This document shows, one piece after another, positions 36,703 through 49,436 of a DNA stretch of 64,000 nucleotides (its first letter is position 1; each line of letters opens with the position of its first letter). Both the position numbers and the translations under genes were made by a program. The notes below the pieces were generated by a model. That model saw only the letters and a list, made by a program, of their open reading frames with translations. It searched no databases and had not been told where the DNA came from. The stretch comes from Antedon mediterranea (lineage: Eukaryota; Echinodermata; Crinoidea; Comatulida; Antedonidae). Location: the NCBI RefSeq assembly GCF_964355755.1, contig NC_092679.1, positions 20,264,932 through 20,328,931 of the forward strand, written 5' to 3'.

Positions 36703-39700
36703 CAGGGGTGGCGCCAGGATCTTCCCGACGCGGGGGCTACATTCCCCGACGAGGGGGCTATGCGAGCATCACAAGGCTGGGGGCCAGGGGGCCGCCAAGG
36801 GGGCCCCGGTGGGGGTCCAGGGGGGCGAAGCCCCCGGAAGCAACGCGTTCTAGCGTCATTTGAGGTCATTTTAATCAGATTTAGGGTAGCCATTTTTTTC
36901 CATTTTTTATAATGCATAAATAAAATACTGCGTGCAAAAAAACGGTGCGCGATGACTGTTTCAATCCATATTTTTCAATTTAAAAAATAAAAGTTCAAAG
37001 AAAATTTAGAAAAATAGAGTTGGAGGTCCTGGAAATTGGACTTATTATACTTCAAAACATGAAACAAAATATATAAGTCCCTATCATGGTTGTGACTGAG
37101 CTAAGAACTGTTTGAAAAATAGAGATGTTAGGTCCCGGAAAATGCACTTCTTGTACTTCGAAATATGACCAGCTTTATTGTTGGGGCTGAGCTAAGAAAA
37201 TGTTTAAAACTAGAGCTGCAGGTCTTCAAAAAATTGCATTTTATGCTTTGGAAACATCAGGCCCAGAGGCTTAAAAAACGCAAGCGTAGACCTTTTCAGT
37301 CGGGGAAATAAGTTTATTCCTCCCAAGTGTATGCCTGCGTACCATCTGGACTTCCGAGTGGTGAGAAATTCATGACATACAGGACATTGAAAATTTAATA
37401 ACTTAGCTATAATAAGATGTTGGCTAAGCGAAAATGGCATGTTTTTTTGTTTAGTAATGGATGAAATATTTATTTTAGGTGCCCCACGGTACAGAAGGTT
37501 ACTTGTAAATTAAAAAATTGGTGAACATCTATATATAAATTTACGTAAGGGCAAAATTCGGTAAATCGCGCCTTACTTCTAGAATTTTTACTCGATGGTA
37601 TATAAAGTTGGTTCGTACTTTCGGTACTGATTTTAACCACTTGATGTAACCCTGTTTACTAATTAAATTAAGTTAGATAATTAGTTATTGACGATTAAAA
37701 CGAATTTAGGTTCAACGATTTGCCCCAAATAGGGGTGTTTTCCGATCGTGGTATACACTGTCTAATGGATGTCCATCTTGAAAAATACCCGCCACAAAAA
37801 TGCGAGGAGGCTTCGTACTTTACTATCTCCTCCTACGATAATTGTTTTTAATAGCTGAAAACCGGTTGAACAGTTCGAGTACAGCATCATAATGTTGAAG
37901 ACAGGCCGATTTTCTTTAAAAAATACTATTTTGATACATTTAATATACGTTTTTACAAATGTATTGATTTGTGATGAATGGAACATTCCAAATTATTTGG
38001 TTTAACCATACAGGTATAGATTTAGATTTATGGGCCCCCTTGGAGAATAAACATAAATAGTATTGCAATGCTGTACAATACTGTTAAGGTATTAACCACT
38101 TTTGATCGCAATTTGAATCGCAAATTTCTTACTGTGAGTGTTGGTACTGTTAGATGTAATATAAAAATATATACAAATAAACTTTATTACTGTGAGTGTG
38201 GGTAGGCCCTACTGTTAGATTATAAACATATAATATACAAATAAACATTCCAAATTATTTGGTTTAACCATAGAGGTATAGATTTAGATTTATGGGCCCC
38301 CTTGGAAAATAAACATAAATAGTATTGCAATGCTGTACAATACTGTTAAGGTATTAACCACTTTTGATCGCAATTTGAATCGCAAATTTCTTACTGTGAG
38401 TGTTGGTACTGTTAGATGTAATATAAAAATATATACAACCTCTTTTGATCGCAATTTGAATCGCAAATTTCTTACTGTGAGTGTTGGTACTGTTAGATGT
38501 AATATAAAAATATATACAAATAAACTTTATTACTGTGAGTGTGGGTAGGCCCTACTGTTAGATTATAAACATATAATATACAAATAAATAAATGTTATTA
38601 CTGACAGTTGCTTCTCAACGTTTGTATTAATTAATAATTTAAAAATATATAAACGTCGTAGTGGTGTATCGTTACATGTAATTTACTATTTCAATCGACT
38701 ATGACAGTGAGAGTTTTAACAAAGTACCGTATTAAATCGTAAATGTTTTACTGTATTTAGTGGTATATTATTTATAGGCCTATAAAACATTAAAAACAAT
38801 ATTTCGTGGAGTGGATAAGAATATATTTTAAAATGTTTCCTCTTTGTACCTATCTTCTTCCCCCATCCCTCAACCCTTAATGTTACATACAAAACACAAA
38901 TTGGGTTTGTTTAAATGAGTCCAAATAAAAAAATTTGACTCATTTTGTTTCTTTCTCGGAAGTAATTCTCAGGGTGCTAATTTTGGTTGACTACATAAAT
39001 CATTGTGTATATTTATTCGTTTCTGTAAACGACAATGTATTATAGTCCTGCGGTACGTACATTTGAAATCTCCATTTTTTTCTCGCTGGAAATACTGTGT
39101 ATTCGAGAACCATCTGTGGGCACGACCTAGATGGTACGCGAGCGAAGCGAGCGTGCCATCTAGTACGAACAATTAACATAATTCGTTTTTGCTGTAGTGT
39201 AGCGTACGTCGACACAGTACACGACGTAACCGTCGGTAAACTTCGCCTGGAAAATAACTACAGTACACATTTTGGTCCCTGGATGGAACATGATATCACG
39301 ACCCAACGTTGAACGATTCGTACAAAGGGATACCGCCAGACAAGTGCGTACCTATAGCTATTGTTTAGTAGTAAGTTAGATTGCTGGCAATAATGAATGC
39401 ATATAAAGTGCATAATATCACTCTGACGTACTCTCACGGTCAATGAAACGTCGAGGTTTTCTAGGCGCTGAAGCTACGAAGTGAACGCGAACGAATTATA
39501 TTCCCCGACAAAAAGTATCCGAACCGTCGGTAAACTTCGCCTGGAAAATAACTACATTACACATTTTGGTCCCTGGATGGAACTTGATATCACCCGTCTC
39601 GACCCAACGTTGAACGATTCGTACAAAGGGATACCGCCAGACAAGTGCGTACCTAGCTAATGTTTAGTAGTAAGTTAGATCGCTGGCAATAATGAATGCA

Positions 39701-40234
39701 TATAAATTGCATAATAGCACTCTGACGTACTCTCACGGTCAATGAGACGTCGCGGTTTTCTAGGCGCTGAAGCTACCAAGTGAACGCGAACGTTTTTTAC
39801 TGTATATTATATTCCCCGACAAAAAGTACCCGTGTTCCCTTCGGTAACCGTCGGTAAACTTCGCCTGGAAAATAACTACATTACACATTATTGGTCCCTG
39901 GATGGAACATGATATCACGCGTCTCGACCCAACGGTGAACGATTCGTACAAAGGGATACCGCCAAACAAGTGCGTACTAGCTATTGTTTAGTAGTTAGAT
40001 CTCTGGCAATAATGAATGCATAAAAGTGCATAATAGCCCTCTGACGTACCGTACTCTCACGGTCAATGGAACGTCGTGGTTTTCTAGGCGCTGAAGCTAT
40101 ATGAAGTGAACGCGAACGTTTTTTACTGTATATATATTCCCCGACAAAAAGTACCCGTGTTCCCCGACGGGGGGGCTAGGCTCCCCGACGAGGGGGCTAG
40201 AGCCCCCATAGCCCCCCCGCTGGCGCCACCACTG
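36703..40234. mobile_element. Nested hAT-type element of the same family
   Basis: The left end CAGGGGTGGCGCCAGG and right end GGCGCCACCACTG are flanked by an exact 8-bp TSD, gattcgta, at 36695-36702 and 40235-40242. If the element and one TSD copy are removed, the satellite unit of the outer element reads through (gaacgattcgtacaaaggga). Its left block (36703-37527) is nearly identical to 35698-36530, but the middle (37528-39165) is unique to this copy. No transposase is encoded. Confidence 0.92.
37984..38588 (+). repeat. Tandem duplication of about 265-340 bp
   Basis: The block beginning cattccaaattatttggttt at 37984 is repeated at 38247. The second copy holds an extra internal duplication of about 80 bp (ttttgatcgcaatttgaatc occurs at about 38362 and 38444). 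Both end in acatataatatacaaataaa. It lies in the unique middle of the nested hAT-type element. Confidence 0.85.
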
Positions 40235-40727
40235 GATTCGTACAAAGGGATACCGAGAGACAAGTGCGAACCTAGCTATTGTTTAGTAGTAAGTTAGATC
40301 GCTGGCAATAATGAATGCATATAAAGTGCATAATATCACTCTGACGTACTCTCACGGTCAATGAAACGTCGCGGTTTTCTAGGCGCTGAAGCTAGCTACG
40401 AAGTGAACGCGAACGCTTTTTACTGTATATTATATTCCCCGACAAAAAGTACCCGTGTTCCCTTCGGTAACCGCCGGTAAACTTCGCCTGGAAAATAACT
40501 ACATTACACATTTTGGTCCCTGGATGGAACTTGATATCACGCGTAAGCGTGTCGACCCAACGTTGAACGATTCGTACAAAGGGATACCGCCAGACAAGTG
40601 CGTACCTAGCTAATGTTTAGTAGTAAGTTAGATCGCTGGCAATAAATGAATGCATAAAAGTGCATAATAGCCCTCTGACGTACTCTCACGGTCAATGGAA
40701 CGTCGTGGTTTTCTAGGCGCTGAAGCT
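39166..40727. repeat. Satellite-like array, unit about 300 bp
   Basis: The junction text gggataccgccagacaagtg or close variants recurs at about 39329, 39630, 39955, 40250 and 40584, a spacing of 295-334 bp. Each unit contains ttcgcctggaaaataacta, ttggtccctggatgga, a C-rich ttctaggcgctgaagct block and ccccgacaaaaagtacccgt. Single units also occur at about 32130 and 36540 and, inverted, at 46446-46750. The boundary of the nested element (40234) cuts the array, so both hAT-type copies carry this satellite near their right ends. Confidence 0.88.
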
Positions 40728-43700
40728 TTTTTTTTTTCTCTTTTGTGGCGCAAACACCACTTTTATTCACATTCATATTATCTCATATTACATAAAATCA
40801 TATTATTTAACTTGTAATTGTCGTTACAGTTCATAAGTAACATTTTTACATATATGAATTCTGTATTACTCCTTTTTTCATTAATTTTCTTATATTTTGT
40901 TATACACTTGACAGGATTCATTATCATCTATCCCGTTTTAAAATAGTTCACACATTTTCATTTGATTGTTTTCATTTTACAACCCGGATTATACAATATA
41001 TTTATATACATGATAAAAAAAAACAATAATAGCTCAGTACCACCAGTAACCCGTATCACTGTAATTCCTTTTCGGTTAATCGTATCAAATTAGAAACTAT
41101 ATTATCATAATCTTATTTCTTAAAGCTACCCATTTTTCTATACTTGTTTCTTTATTGTTATATGTTTCACATTCAATGTTATATAACATATTGCTTTTAA
41201 ATGAATTCCATAAAGATTTACCCACTGGCTTATTTAGTGCAGATAACATTTTTATTCTATAAATAGTAAATGCTGCAAAAGTGTAAATATAATCTATTAG
41301 CTTATCTCCCGTTCCTAGTATTAATTGTTTAAATGATATATTATTGTGATTTAAACTTACAAAGATACTAAGCATTTTCCTCCAATATTTCTGAATGAAT
41401 CTACAACTAAAAAACAAATGATTTTCATTTTCAATTTCTCCACATTTGTCACACGTTTGTGTTTCCTTAACTTTCCACTGATACAGCCGTTTGTTGGTAG
41501 GCAGTATTCTATGTAACATCTTATAATTGAATTGTGCTAGTTTCTTATCTTTCATTTTACATACTTTCCGTAACCAAGAAGTTTTCCAATCAATGTTGTT
41601 ATCATTGAAGTAGGCTACTCTTCCCATTTTAGTTGTGACATTGGAATAATGAAATATTGTTTCACAAACCATGAGTATATTAGTTTGGTAGTATTAATCT
41701 CATACTTAGTCCCAACTAATTCATCATTATCATCACAATTGAAAATATCTACCTCCTTAATAATACGTTTCCATTGAATTGGTATTGCCTTAATAATGCA
41801 CAAATACTCATTTAACCAGTTTGTTTTACATTGTAGTTTTACCAGTATTTCGTTTGATGTTAAAAAAGTGTTCTTATTAACAATGTCTTTAATACTGATA
41901 ATGCCACTGTCAATCCAATGCTTGTAGAAAAGCGTTTTTTTTTTTAGTTTAACGTAGTGGTTTCCCCACAGTTGCTCATTCATTATATCGTTATAAGTTT
42001 CAGGTTTTTTTTTAGAGATTCTGTTATAATTTATGTAGGCTTTTATCATATTTTTGTAAAACAGTGGAATTTTATCAGAATTAACATCAATAATGTTATA
42101 ACATGACATATTAAGTAAAACATTAACATCACATATTTTTTTAATATAATACATTGGAATATTTTTCCATTTAGCACCATCATCATTCATAATTCTTTTT
42201 AACCAGCCACACATGAGTGCGTTAACATGAAGAGTAAAATCAGGCATTTTAATGCCTCCCATCTCAACATCACCAATTAGAGTTTTTCTTTTTATCTTTT
42301 CCCTTTTATTGTTCCAAATAAAATTATATATTAGATTTGTAACTTGTGTATATACATATTTTGGAACATCAGTGATATTTGCAGTATATGTTAATTTAGA
42401 TAGTGCAAGACTTTTCAGGATTATTATTCTACCAAAAATTGAGAGATTTCTAGCATTCCATTGTTTTAAAGTCTTTTCTAGCTCTATTAATTTAACATCC
42501 CAGTTTTTTCTGGTACATTCTTCTGTATTATACCCTACATATATGCCTAAAATTTTGATCGGGTGTTTTACCCAATTTAATTCTAAAGGTCTATCTATTC
42601 TGTTCTTCCATTTACCAATCCAAAAAGCATTGGTTTTTTTTTATTTAGTGTCATTCCAGATACTTCACAAAAACGTTCAATTACACTGACTGCTGACTTA
42701 ATACTTTTGTCATTACCAACATACAAAACAGTATCATCGGCTAATTGGCTTATTCTAGCTTCTATGTTATTTTCATTATTTGGAAGTTTAATACCCTTAT
42801 AGTCATCTTTGTTTCTTATTCTAGATGCCATTACTTCAACCACTAAAATGAATAACAGAGCAGATAGAGGACAACCTTGTCTAATACCTCTTTCCATTTT
42901 AAAATTGTTTGAAACCCAACCATTGTTAACTGTGACACATTCAACGTTATTGTATAATACTTTTACCCAGTTACAAAAGAACATTCCAAAGTTAAACTTT
43001 TCTAGAACATTGAACATAAAATCTCTACTAAGAGTCAAAAGCCTTCTTAAAATCTACGGTAATTATTGCCCCTTCGATATCATTACACTCTGTATAATAA
43101 AGCAGGTCTTCTATTAACCGAATGTTTTCACCAGCGAAACGGCCTTTTATATAACCTTTTTGGTCTGAACTTACTATTGATTTAATAACCATTTTAAGTC
43201 TGTTACTTAATACATGTGCAAGAATTTTGTAATCGGTGTTTAAGAGGGTAATGGGACGCCAATTATTCAAATTTTCTCTTTCTCCATCCTTGAACAAAAG
43301 GGTGATTACACCTCGTTTTTGCGAAAAGGATAATACTTGAGAATTATAACTTTCATTTAACGCATCGCAAATTAAATGTTTAATATTATTCCAAAAGAAC
43401 ACATAAAATTCAACACTTAGACCATCCGATCCAGGTGTTTTATTTTTTTCCATCATTGAAATGGCCTTTTTACATTCATCAATAGTGACGTAACCTTCAC
43501 AATTTTCTTTTTCTATTTCTGGAAGCTTGTTTATAATAGAATTACAAAGGTATTTATTAATTTTTCCAGGGTTTATAACATTTTTTGCGTATAAACCTTC
43601 GAAATGTTGTATTTGTTCCTTTAAAATATCAATTGGGCTCGTTGCTAAGCTCCCATCTTTAGTAATTAAACTTTTTATGTGTTTCTTTTTACTTTTGGAT

Positions 43701-45167
43701 CTTTCTAACCCAAGAAAGTATTTTGTATTCCGCTCGCCTTCCTCTATCCATTTTACTCTGGACCTAATTTGCGCGCCTTTTGCTTCTACATTATAAATGT
43801 TTTCAAGCTCTATTTTTTTGTTTTCAATTTTATTTTCAATGGTTATGTCACAATTTTGAGTATTCATAATTGTTTCATTTAAGTTTTTTATTTGTTTTTG
43901 TAATTTTTCTTTCTTTTTATTCTGGTTTTTATTTTTTTGTTTTCCGTATGCAATTGAAAATTCTTTTATTTTTGTTTTTACAAGCTCCCATAACAAACTT
44001 GCACTTACAGGTTCTCTATTATTTTTTAGTATTGAAACATCAATTATTTTAATTACTAATTTTGTAAATGTTTCATTTTTCAGAAAGCTATTGTTGAACA
44101 TCCATAAACCAGGACCGCGTTTTTTTTTCATGCAAATCTATTTTAATTGATACCGCCTGGTGATCTGTGAGAATAGCTGGACGAATGTCACAGGCTAAAC
44201 CATCTCCATTTGAAAAGAGATCTTCTGATATTAACCAGTAATCCAGCCTACGGAAAATGTTGTTAAATCTCTTACGCCACGTAAATTGTCGCTTATTCAT
44301 GTTTTTGGATCTCCAAATATCATTTAAATTTAAATTTTTCATTAGGTTTTTAATCGTAAAAACAGATTTATCAGACCTATTTGCGCTACCTTTTTGGTCA
44401 ATGTCACTATTCATGATGCAATTCAGATCTCCACCTAGAATGATAGAATTACCCTTCCCTCCATCAAAGTCATTGTAACGTTTGTGTATGGTCCTAAAGA
44501 ATGCACTTCTATTTTTGCTTTCATTAGGAGCATAAATATTTATAATGTCCAATTCCTTTTCATTTATCATTAAATTAAGAAATATATATCTTCCATCAAT
44601 ATCAGTTAACTTTTTAACAATTTTGCATTCAAGACCTTTTCGTAATAGTATCGACACTCCTCTACTATGTGAATTACCTATACTATGGATCGCTTCACCT
44701 TCCCAAACAAAGTTTGATTTATTAATAATCTCATTTGTTAGATGGGTTTCCTGAAGCAGACATATATCTGCTTTTTGATTTTTTACCCATTGGAATAGCT
44801 TATGTTGCTTATTTATATTTCTAGCTCCTCTAACGTTTAGTGTTATACAATGTAAATTCATAAGATTAGAGTAAAGAGCTTCCTAGGGAAATTACAATAT
44901 TTAGAATACATATTATTAAGATTAAATTACTTGTTTTTGTTTCTCTTTCTTAAACTTCTTTTTTCAATACTCTTTGTTTTTTCTTCTGTCCTGCCTTCAT
45001 TTCCGGACTGTTCCTTCAGATCTCTCGCTGCTTTCTTGTTTGTGCTAACACTTTTACTTTTTTGCATAATTTTTTCAAAGTAGTCAGTTACCTTCTTCTG
45101 TTCATGCTCCTCTCTTTCCCCAACTTCCTGCTCCTCTCTTTCTTCAGCTTTCTGGTACTTTCTTCCC
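40728..45167 (-). mobile_element. Tx1/L1-like LINE 2, 5' truncated, with 12-bp TSD
   Basis: Flanked by ggcgctgaagct at 40716-40727 and 45168-45179. On the minus strand it starts inside ORF1 (GRKYQKAEEREEQ), continues through the endonuclease (ATG at 44861), the RT and the C-terminal Cys/His block to a stop at 41097, then a 3' UTR with the GTGG/CCAC hairpin and an A-tract (T-tract on the plus strand). Compared with copy 1 it lacks the 1.6-kb insertion and has its own frame breaks near 44110, 43035 and 42640 (an A-run) and between 41670 and 41615. The IRQGCPLSALLF and LADDTVLYV blocks are intact. Non-functional but young. Confidence 0.93.
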
Positions 45168-45323
45168 GGCGCTGAAGCTATATGAAGTGAACGCGAACAT
45201 TTTTTACTGTATATTATATTCCCCGACAAAAAGTACCCGTGTTCCCCGACGGGGGGGCTAGGCTCCCCGACGAGGGGGCTAGAGCCCCCGTAGCCCCCCC
45301 CCCCCCCGCTGGCGCCACCACTG

Positions 45324-45590
45324 TAAACACCTGTGTATATGAATGTGAATCAACGATGTTCCAGGTATAAATGTACTAAACACTTGTGTATATGAATGCG
45401 AGAATGATGTTCCAGATATAAATGTACTAAACACTTGTGTATATGAATGTGAATCAACGATGTTCCAGATATAAATGTACTAAACACTTGTGTATATGAA
45501 TGTGAATCAACGATGTTCCAGGTATAAATGTACTAAACACTTGTGTATATGAATGTGAATCAATGATGTTCCAGGTATAAATGTATTGAT
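45324..45590. repeat. 53-bp minisatellite, right part
   Basis: Continuation of the array at 35228-35697: about five units, the last ones decayed (aatgtattgatcatttgtg). One unit is shortened (gaatgcgagaatgatg). The first 8 bp are the right TSD copy of the hAT-type composite. Confidence 0.93.
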
Positions 45591-46263
45591 CATTTGTGTT
45601 TCAATGATGTTAACGATATAAATGTTAAAAAAAATCAAATCCTGCAGGTTAGGCCTAAACTATTTCTTTTTACCTCATAAAAAGATATAGTTTTAATTAG
45701 ATTTACACAAATAATACATTTTTCATATGTATTTATTATCTAACATGACTATTAAATAATTAATAAGGAAGAAGGTTTAATTATCTATAAAATAAATCTA
45801 TTTTCATCATAATCGGTTAAGTATTTAATGAGTTACAAGCAAAAATAGAGTACCTTTCACTTACTTAAATAGCGCCCTCAACTTCAAAATTTTATTAAAC
45901 ATTATTAAATCCCTGCTACAAGTACCCAAACTTAATCGTTAATAACTTATGTTTGCCTTTTCACAAACACATGTAGTTTACACATTATTTGCTAGTATAT
46001 AGTGGGTCAGTTTTTTTTTTGTGCATATGTGAAAAAAAAAATAAATATGACTTTTTGCCTTAATTAACATAATAAATATGATATATCGCACATTTTTCTG
46101 AATTTTTTGCTAAAATTCTATATTTTTGCTTAAAGAATGTTATTTCATTACAGTAAAGTTAAAAAAAAATTATTTTATTGAATAGATAATGTAAATAGCT
46201 ATTAATCAACATTATTTTCAACAAAATACATCAAATATTTATTAAGTTATGGACAATAAAGTG
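45591..46263. other. AT-rich stretch without a recognisable feature
   Basis: About 670 bp of AT-rich sequence with T- and A-runs and one TAGGCCTA. I see no gene, no tRNA-like box and no clear repeat boundary. Confidence 0.5.
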
Positions 46264-46450
46264 CATCACTATAAAATGGCGGCCATTTTTGACGCCATCT
46301 TGGATTTCAAGGTGACCGCAGTAAATTTGCAACGGCACACCTCGTGATTATTTTGTCTCAGGGTATTAGCTAATAAAAAAAGTTGGTGTGCTGAGTGTGT
46401 AGAAACATGGCAATGGGACCTCTCTATACAAGCTATTGGACCTCCGCTTA
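46264..46450 (+). repeat. Dispersed repeat, copy of 12195-12412
   Basis: Same orientation and near-identical text (catcactataaaatggcgg, ggatttcaaggtgaccgcag). It ends abruptly at about 46450 where an inverted satellite unit begins. Confidence 0.75.
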
Positions 46451-46750
46451 TTAGCTAGGTACGCACTTGTCTGACGGTATCCCTTTGTACGAATCGTTCA
46501 ACGTTGGGTTGAGACGCGTGATATCAAGTTCCATCCAGGGACCAAAATGTGTAAGGTAGTTATTTTCCAGGCGAAGTTTACCGACGGTTACCGAAGAAAA
46601 CACGGGTACTTTTTGTCGGGGAATATAATATACAGTAAAAAGCGTTCGCGTTCACTTCGTAGCTAGCTTCAGCGCCTAGAAAACCGCGACGTTTCATTGA
46701 CCGTGAGAGTACGTCAGAGTGATATTATGCACTTTATATGCATTCATTAT
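46451..46750 (-). repeat. Inverted single unit of the ~300-bp satellite
   Basis: The reverse complement of the unit seen at 39200-40727: ttgtctgacggtatcccttt, ccatccagggaccaaaatgt, then gtcggggaatataat and the ttcagcgcctagaaa block. It stops where the left arm of the giant palindrome begins. Confidence 0.85.
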
Positions 46751-47113
46751 TCACCCGATTCTGCTACTGTCCACAGGTGCTATCTGTAAAACTATAGAAA
46801 GTTATACACGTTGCTGTCTGCTATAAATGCTGTACTTTTAACACACGGTACACTGTCTGTAGCACAGTGTGTGTTGACAATTTACAATGATGTACAACCA
46901 TAGGCAGGTTTTCGTACTGCCATGCAAGAATGGATAGGTGTTTTCCGCCGCTTTTAGGCCTTCTAGTCAATTATTGTTATTATTATACGAATTACGTAAT
47001 TAGTCTACTAGCTCATCTACCTTTTTAGCAGGGCATAATGAATATTGTAGCTAGGCTAGGCCTACTAGTCTAGCGGGAAATCAACCAATTATTTGGTTGG
47101 ATACGAGTTTAGG

Positions 47114-49436
47114 GTAGGAAGTTAAGTACGAGTTGGCATGGGTACGAGTCGACCAGAGGTGAATCGACCAGAGTACACCCGGCCGCCCTACTAGAGCATA
47201 GGCTACAGGCCTGCAGGAATGGGAAATCTGTCCTAGCTATAGGCATAGGCCTACATTGGGATGCCCAAAAAAGCCATCCTATGAGCATAAAAAGGCCTCG
47301 TAGAGCCAGACATGTTAACATATACTACACAGTACTAGTACGTCTACCATTTATTATAGTTCCATGGTACTACGGATCACTACTAGGCTATCTAGGTCTA
47401 GTAGGCTAGGGTAGGGTTCCAGTAATTTCGGTCGCGTTTTTTCAGGAGGGCATGTGAGAGGTGAGGTAGGTTAGCCCAGCTAGTGTAATATAATGTTGCG
47501 TTGTTGAGGTACTAATGAAGACTCTGACTCGCTTGACTGTCGTAACACATATATTGTTTATTCAGTATAATACTTCAGTACAATATACAACTATAAGTAT
47601 AGATAAGGAACGGAGATCAATGATGCTGTCGGTGAGGTGTGAAGTGTGTAGGTCTGCTTCTGAAGAAGTGGCTGTGAGGTGTAGATGTTCTTCTGAAGAA
47701 GTGGCTGTGAGGTGTGTCTGGGCCCTTCTGAAACTTGGGAGTATATTGGCCCTCGGTTCATTTGCATATGTCACTACGTAATCTGTGAGGGTAACGATTG
47801 GTCCTAAGTTGATCCAGGGGTGTTTAAGTGGGAATGATTGATCTTATCTGGGGAGGTTACAATGATGAATTGGCCCTGTCGAATCTCTGCTAAAAGCTGT
47901 CAATATCTAATTGTTTTACGATGAGAACAGTCACAAAATTAAGCTAAGTGTTTTCTTTAGGGATTCTATTAATATTATAAACTAAATGGTCGTTAAAACA
48001 TCTGGACAAACTCTCCTCTGGACTTTCTGGGTCAAGTTTGTGAACCTATTTGAATTCCGATACAAAGGTCAATTTCTTAAATATAAAAGTATATCGTTAT
48101 ATTACACTAGGCTAAACTAACATGTAAGTAGTATTCTACCATGGGATGGGAACGAGTCGGCATGGGGTACGGGTTGATCTTTATCCGTATTCTAGGGTGC
48201 TGGTCAACCCGTAACGTACCCATGTCAACTCGTACCAAACTTGGCTAACTCGTACCCAAATAATTGGTCAACTCGTACCAATAGCTTTATTGATATCTGG
48301 GTTCAAATCTAGGTTGGGACGGTTTTTTCTCATTCTAAAACAGATTTCCTTATAATAATAAAATAATATCGACCTATGAATTTAACTGTAATATTGTATT
48401 GTATACATAATATTAGTAGTAATAGTAATTCCCATTGCATTTATTATTATAATATATTTTACGGTTACCCCTTAACTATACTATAGTATAACTTCCTTGT
48501 TATATTTTACAATATTTTCTTCATCAATCAACAATTTTTTTTTCACAGCTAATTATCAAACTGAATCGTCACACACCAAATCTCATGAAGTCTCTAGTGT
48601 ATTTCTCCAAGCTAATCCAGCTACATGGTATTGCCTTGAGGCTAAACTACACTGTATACTGGGCACTACCATCATTCCTGGCCCGTCAACCTGGACCACA
48701 TTATGGTCCAACACTGTCGTGTACTACTGATTCCAAATAGTGAATTACATCCTGTGGTCAAGGATTTATTTGCACTTATCAATCAATCAATCAATCAATA
48801 ATTTTTATTTCTCAAATATGCTTATTTCCTCCAACATACAGAGTATGTAGGGCTTTTAATTTGCTTTTATACCTGTTAATTAAAAAATCGTTTATGCCTA
48901 TTGTGCATAAAGATCAAATTTAGACTGTAAATACTGGGATGATCACCCTAAATTTCTTTTTCATTTAACAATTTTATATTTCACAGCCAGAAAAAAGCAT
49001 ACAGAGTTTTTTTTATTCATAACTGTTGAATTGCATCCCAATACATGGTACCTATTGGTATTATATCTATAAATATAAAGTACGGTACTCTCTTATAAAT
49101 AGATGTATCTCTCCAAACTACTCCAACTACCTAATCTAATAATAGTACTATTAGCATACTACTGTACACTTTGTAGACAAGAAATAAGTTGTATCCACCT
49201 AGAGGACTTATGGTAGTACTGTACAGTCGATCGTCCTCTCACTGGCCTGGTCAACATAATCTATGTCTAGATTATTACAGTAATTAAAAAGTACATTATT
49301 ACAGAGATTTTTTTTTTTTGCAGAAATCAAAGTTATGTGTATAGAAAGCAGTACTCGTATTAAAAACTAAGCAGGTTGTACTAAACGCAAACTGGCAGGA
49401 TATTTTGAATATTTTTTGTTCATTTTCCACGAACTG
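47114..49436. other. Segment present only in left palindrome arm
   Basis: At 47114 and 49436 the palindrome match breaks off and resumes with only this segment missing on the other side. Contents: repeats of tacgagttggcatgggtacg text near 47130 and, inverted, near 48200-48285; two direct copies of ttctgaagaagtggctgtga at about 47659 and 47690; a SINE body with B box at about 48303-48400; and an (ATCA)n patch near 48780. I see no TSD, so insertion into the left arm and deletion from the right are both possible. Confidence 0.6.

Larger units (their letters stand above)
35698..45323. mobile_element. 9.6-kb hAT-type composite element
   Basis: Termini are CAGGGGTGGCGCCAG on the left and, read inward from the right, CAGTGGTGGCGCCAG, with an 8-bp TSD. 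Each end has a GC-rich subterminal block containing TTCCCCGACGAGGGGGCTA-like text. The order inside is a left block of about 820 bp (35698-36530), part of a satellite unit, a nested copy of the same family (36703-40234), more satellite units, Tx1-like LINE 2 (40728-45167), and the right block. No transposase ORF is visible, so it would have needed one supplied from elsewhere. Confidence 0.9.

Noticed and set aside
48548-48730. Possible exon after a T-rich CACAG acceptor
   Set aside because: The frame shows no domain and no matching donor or neighbour exon; it lies in a repeat-rich segment of the palindrome.
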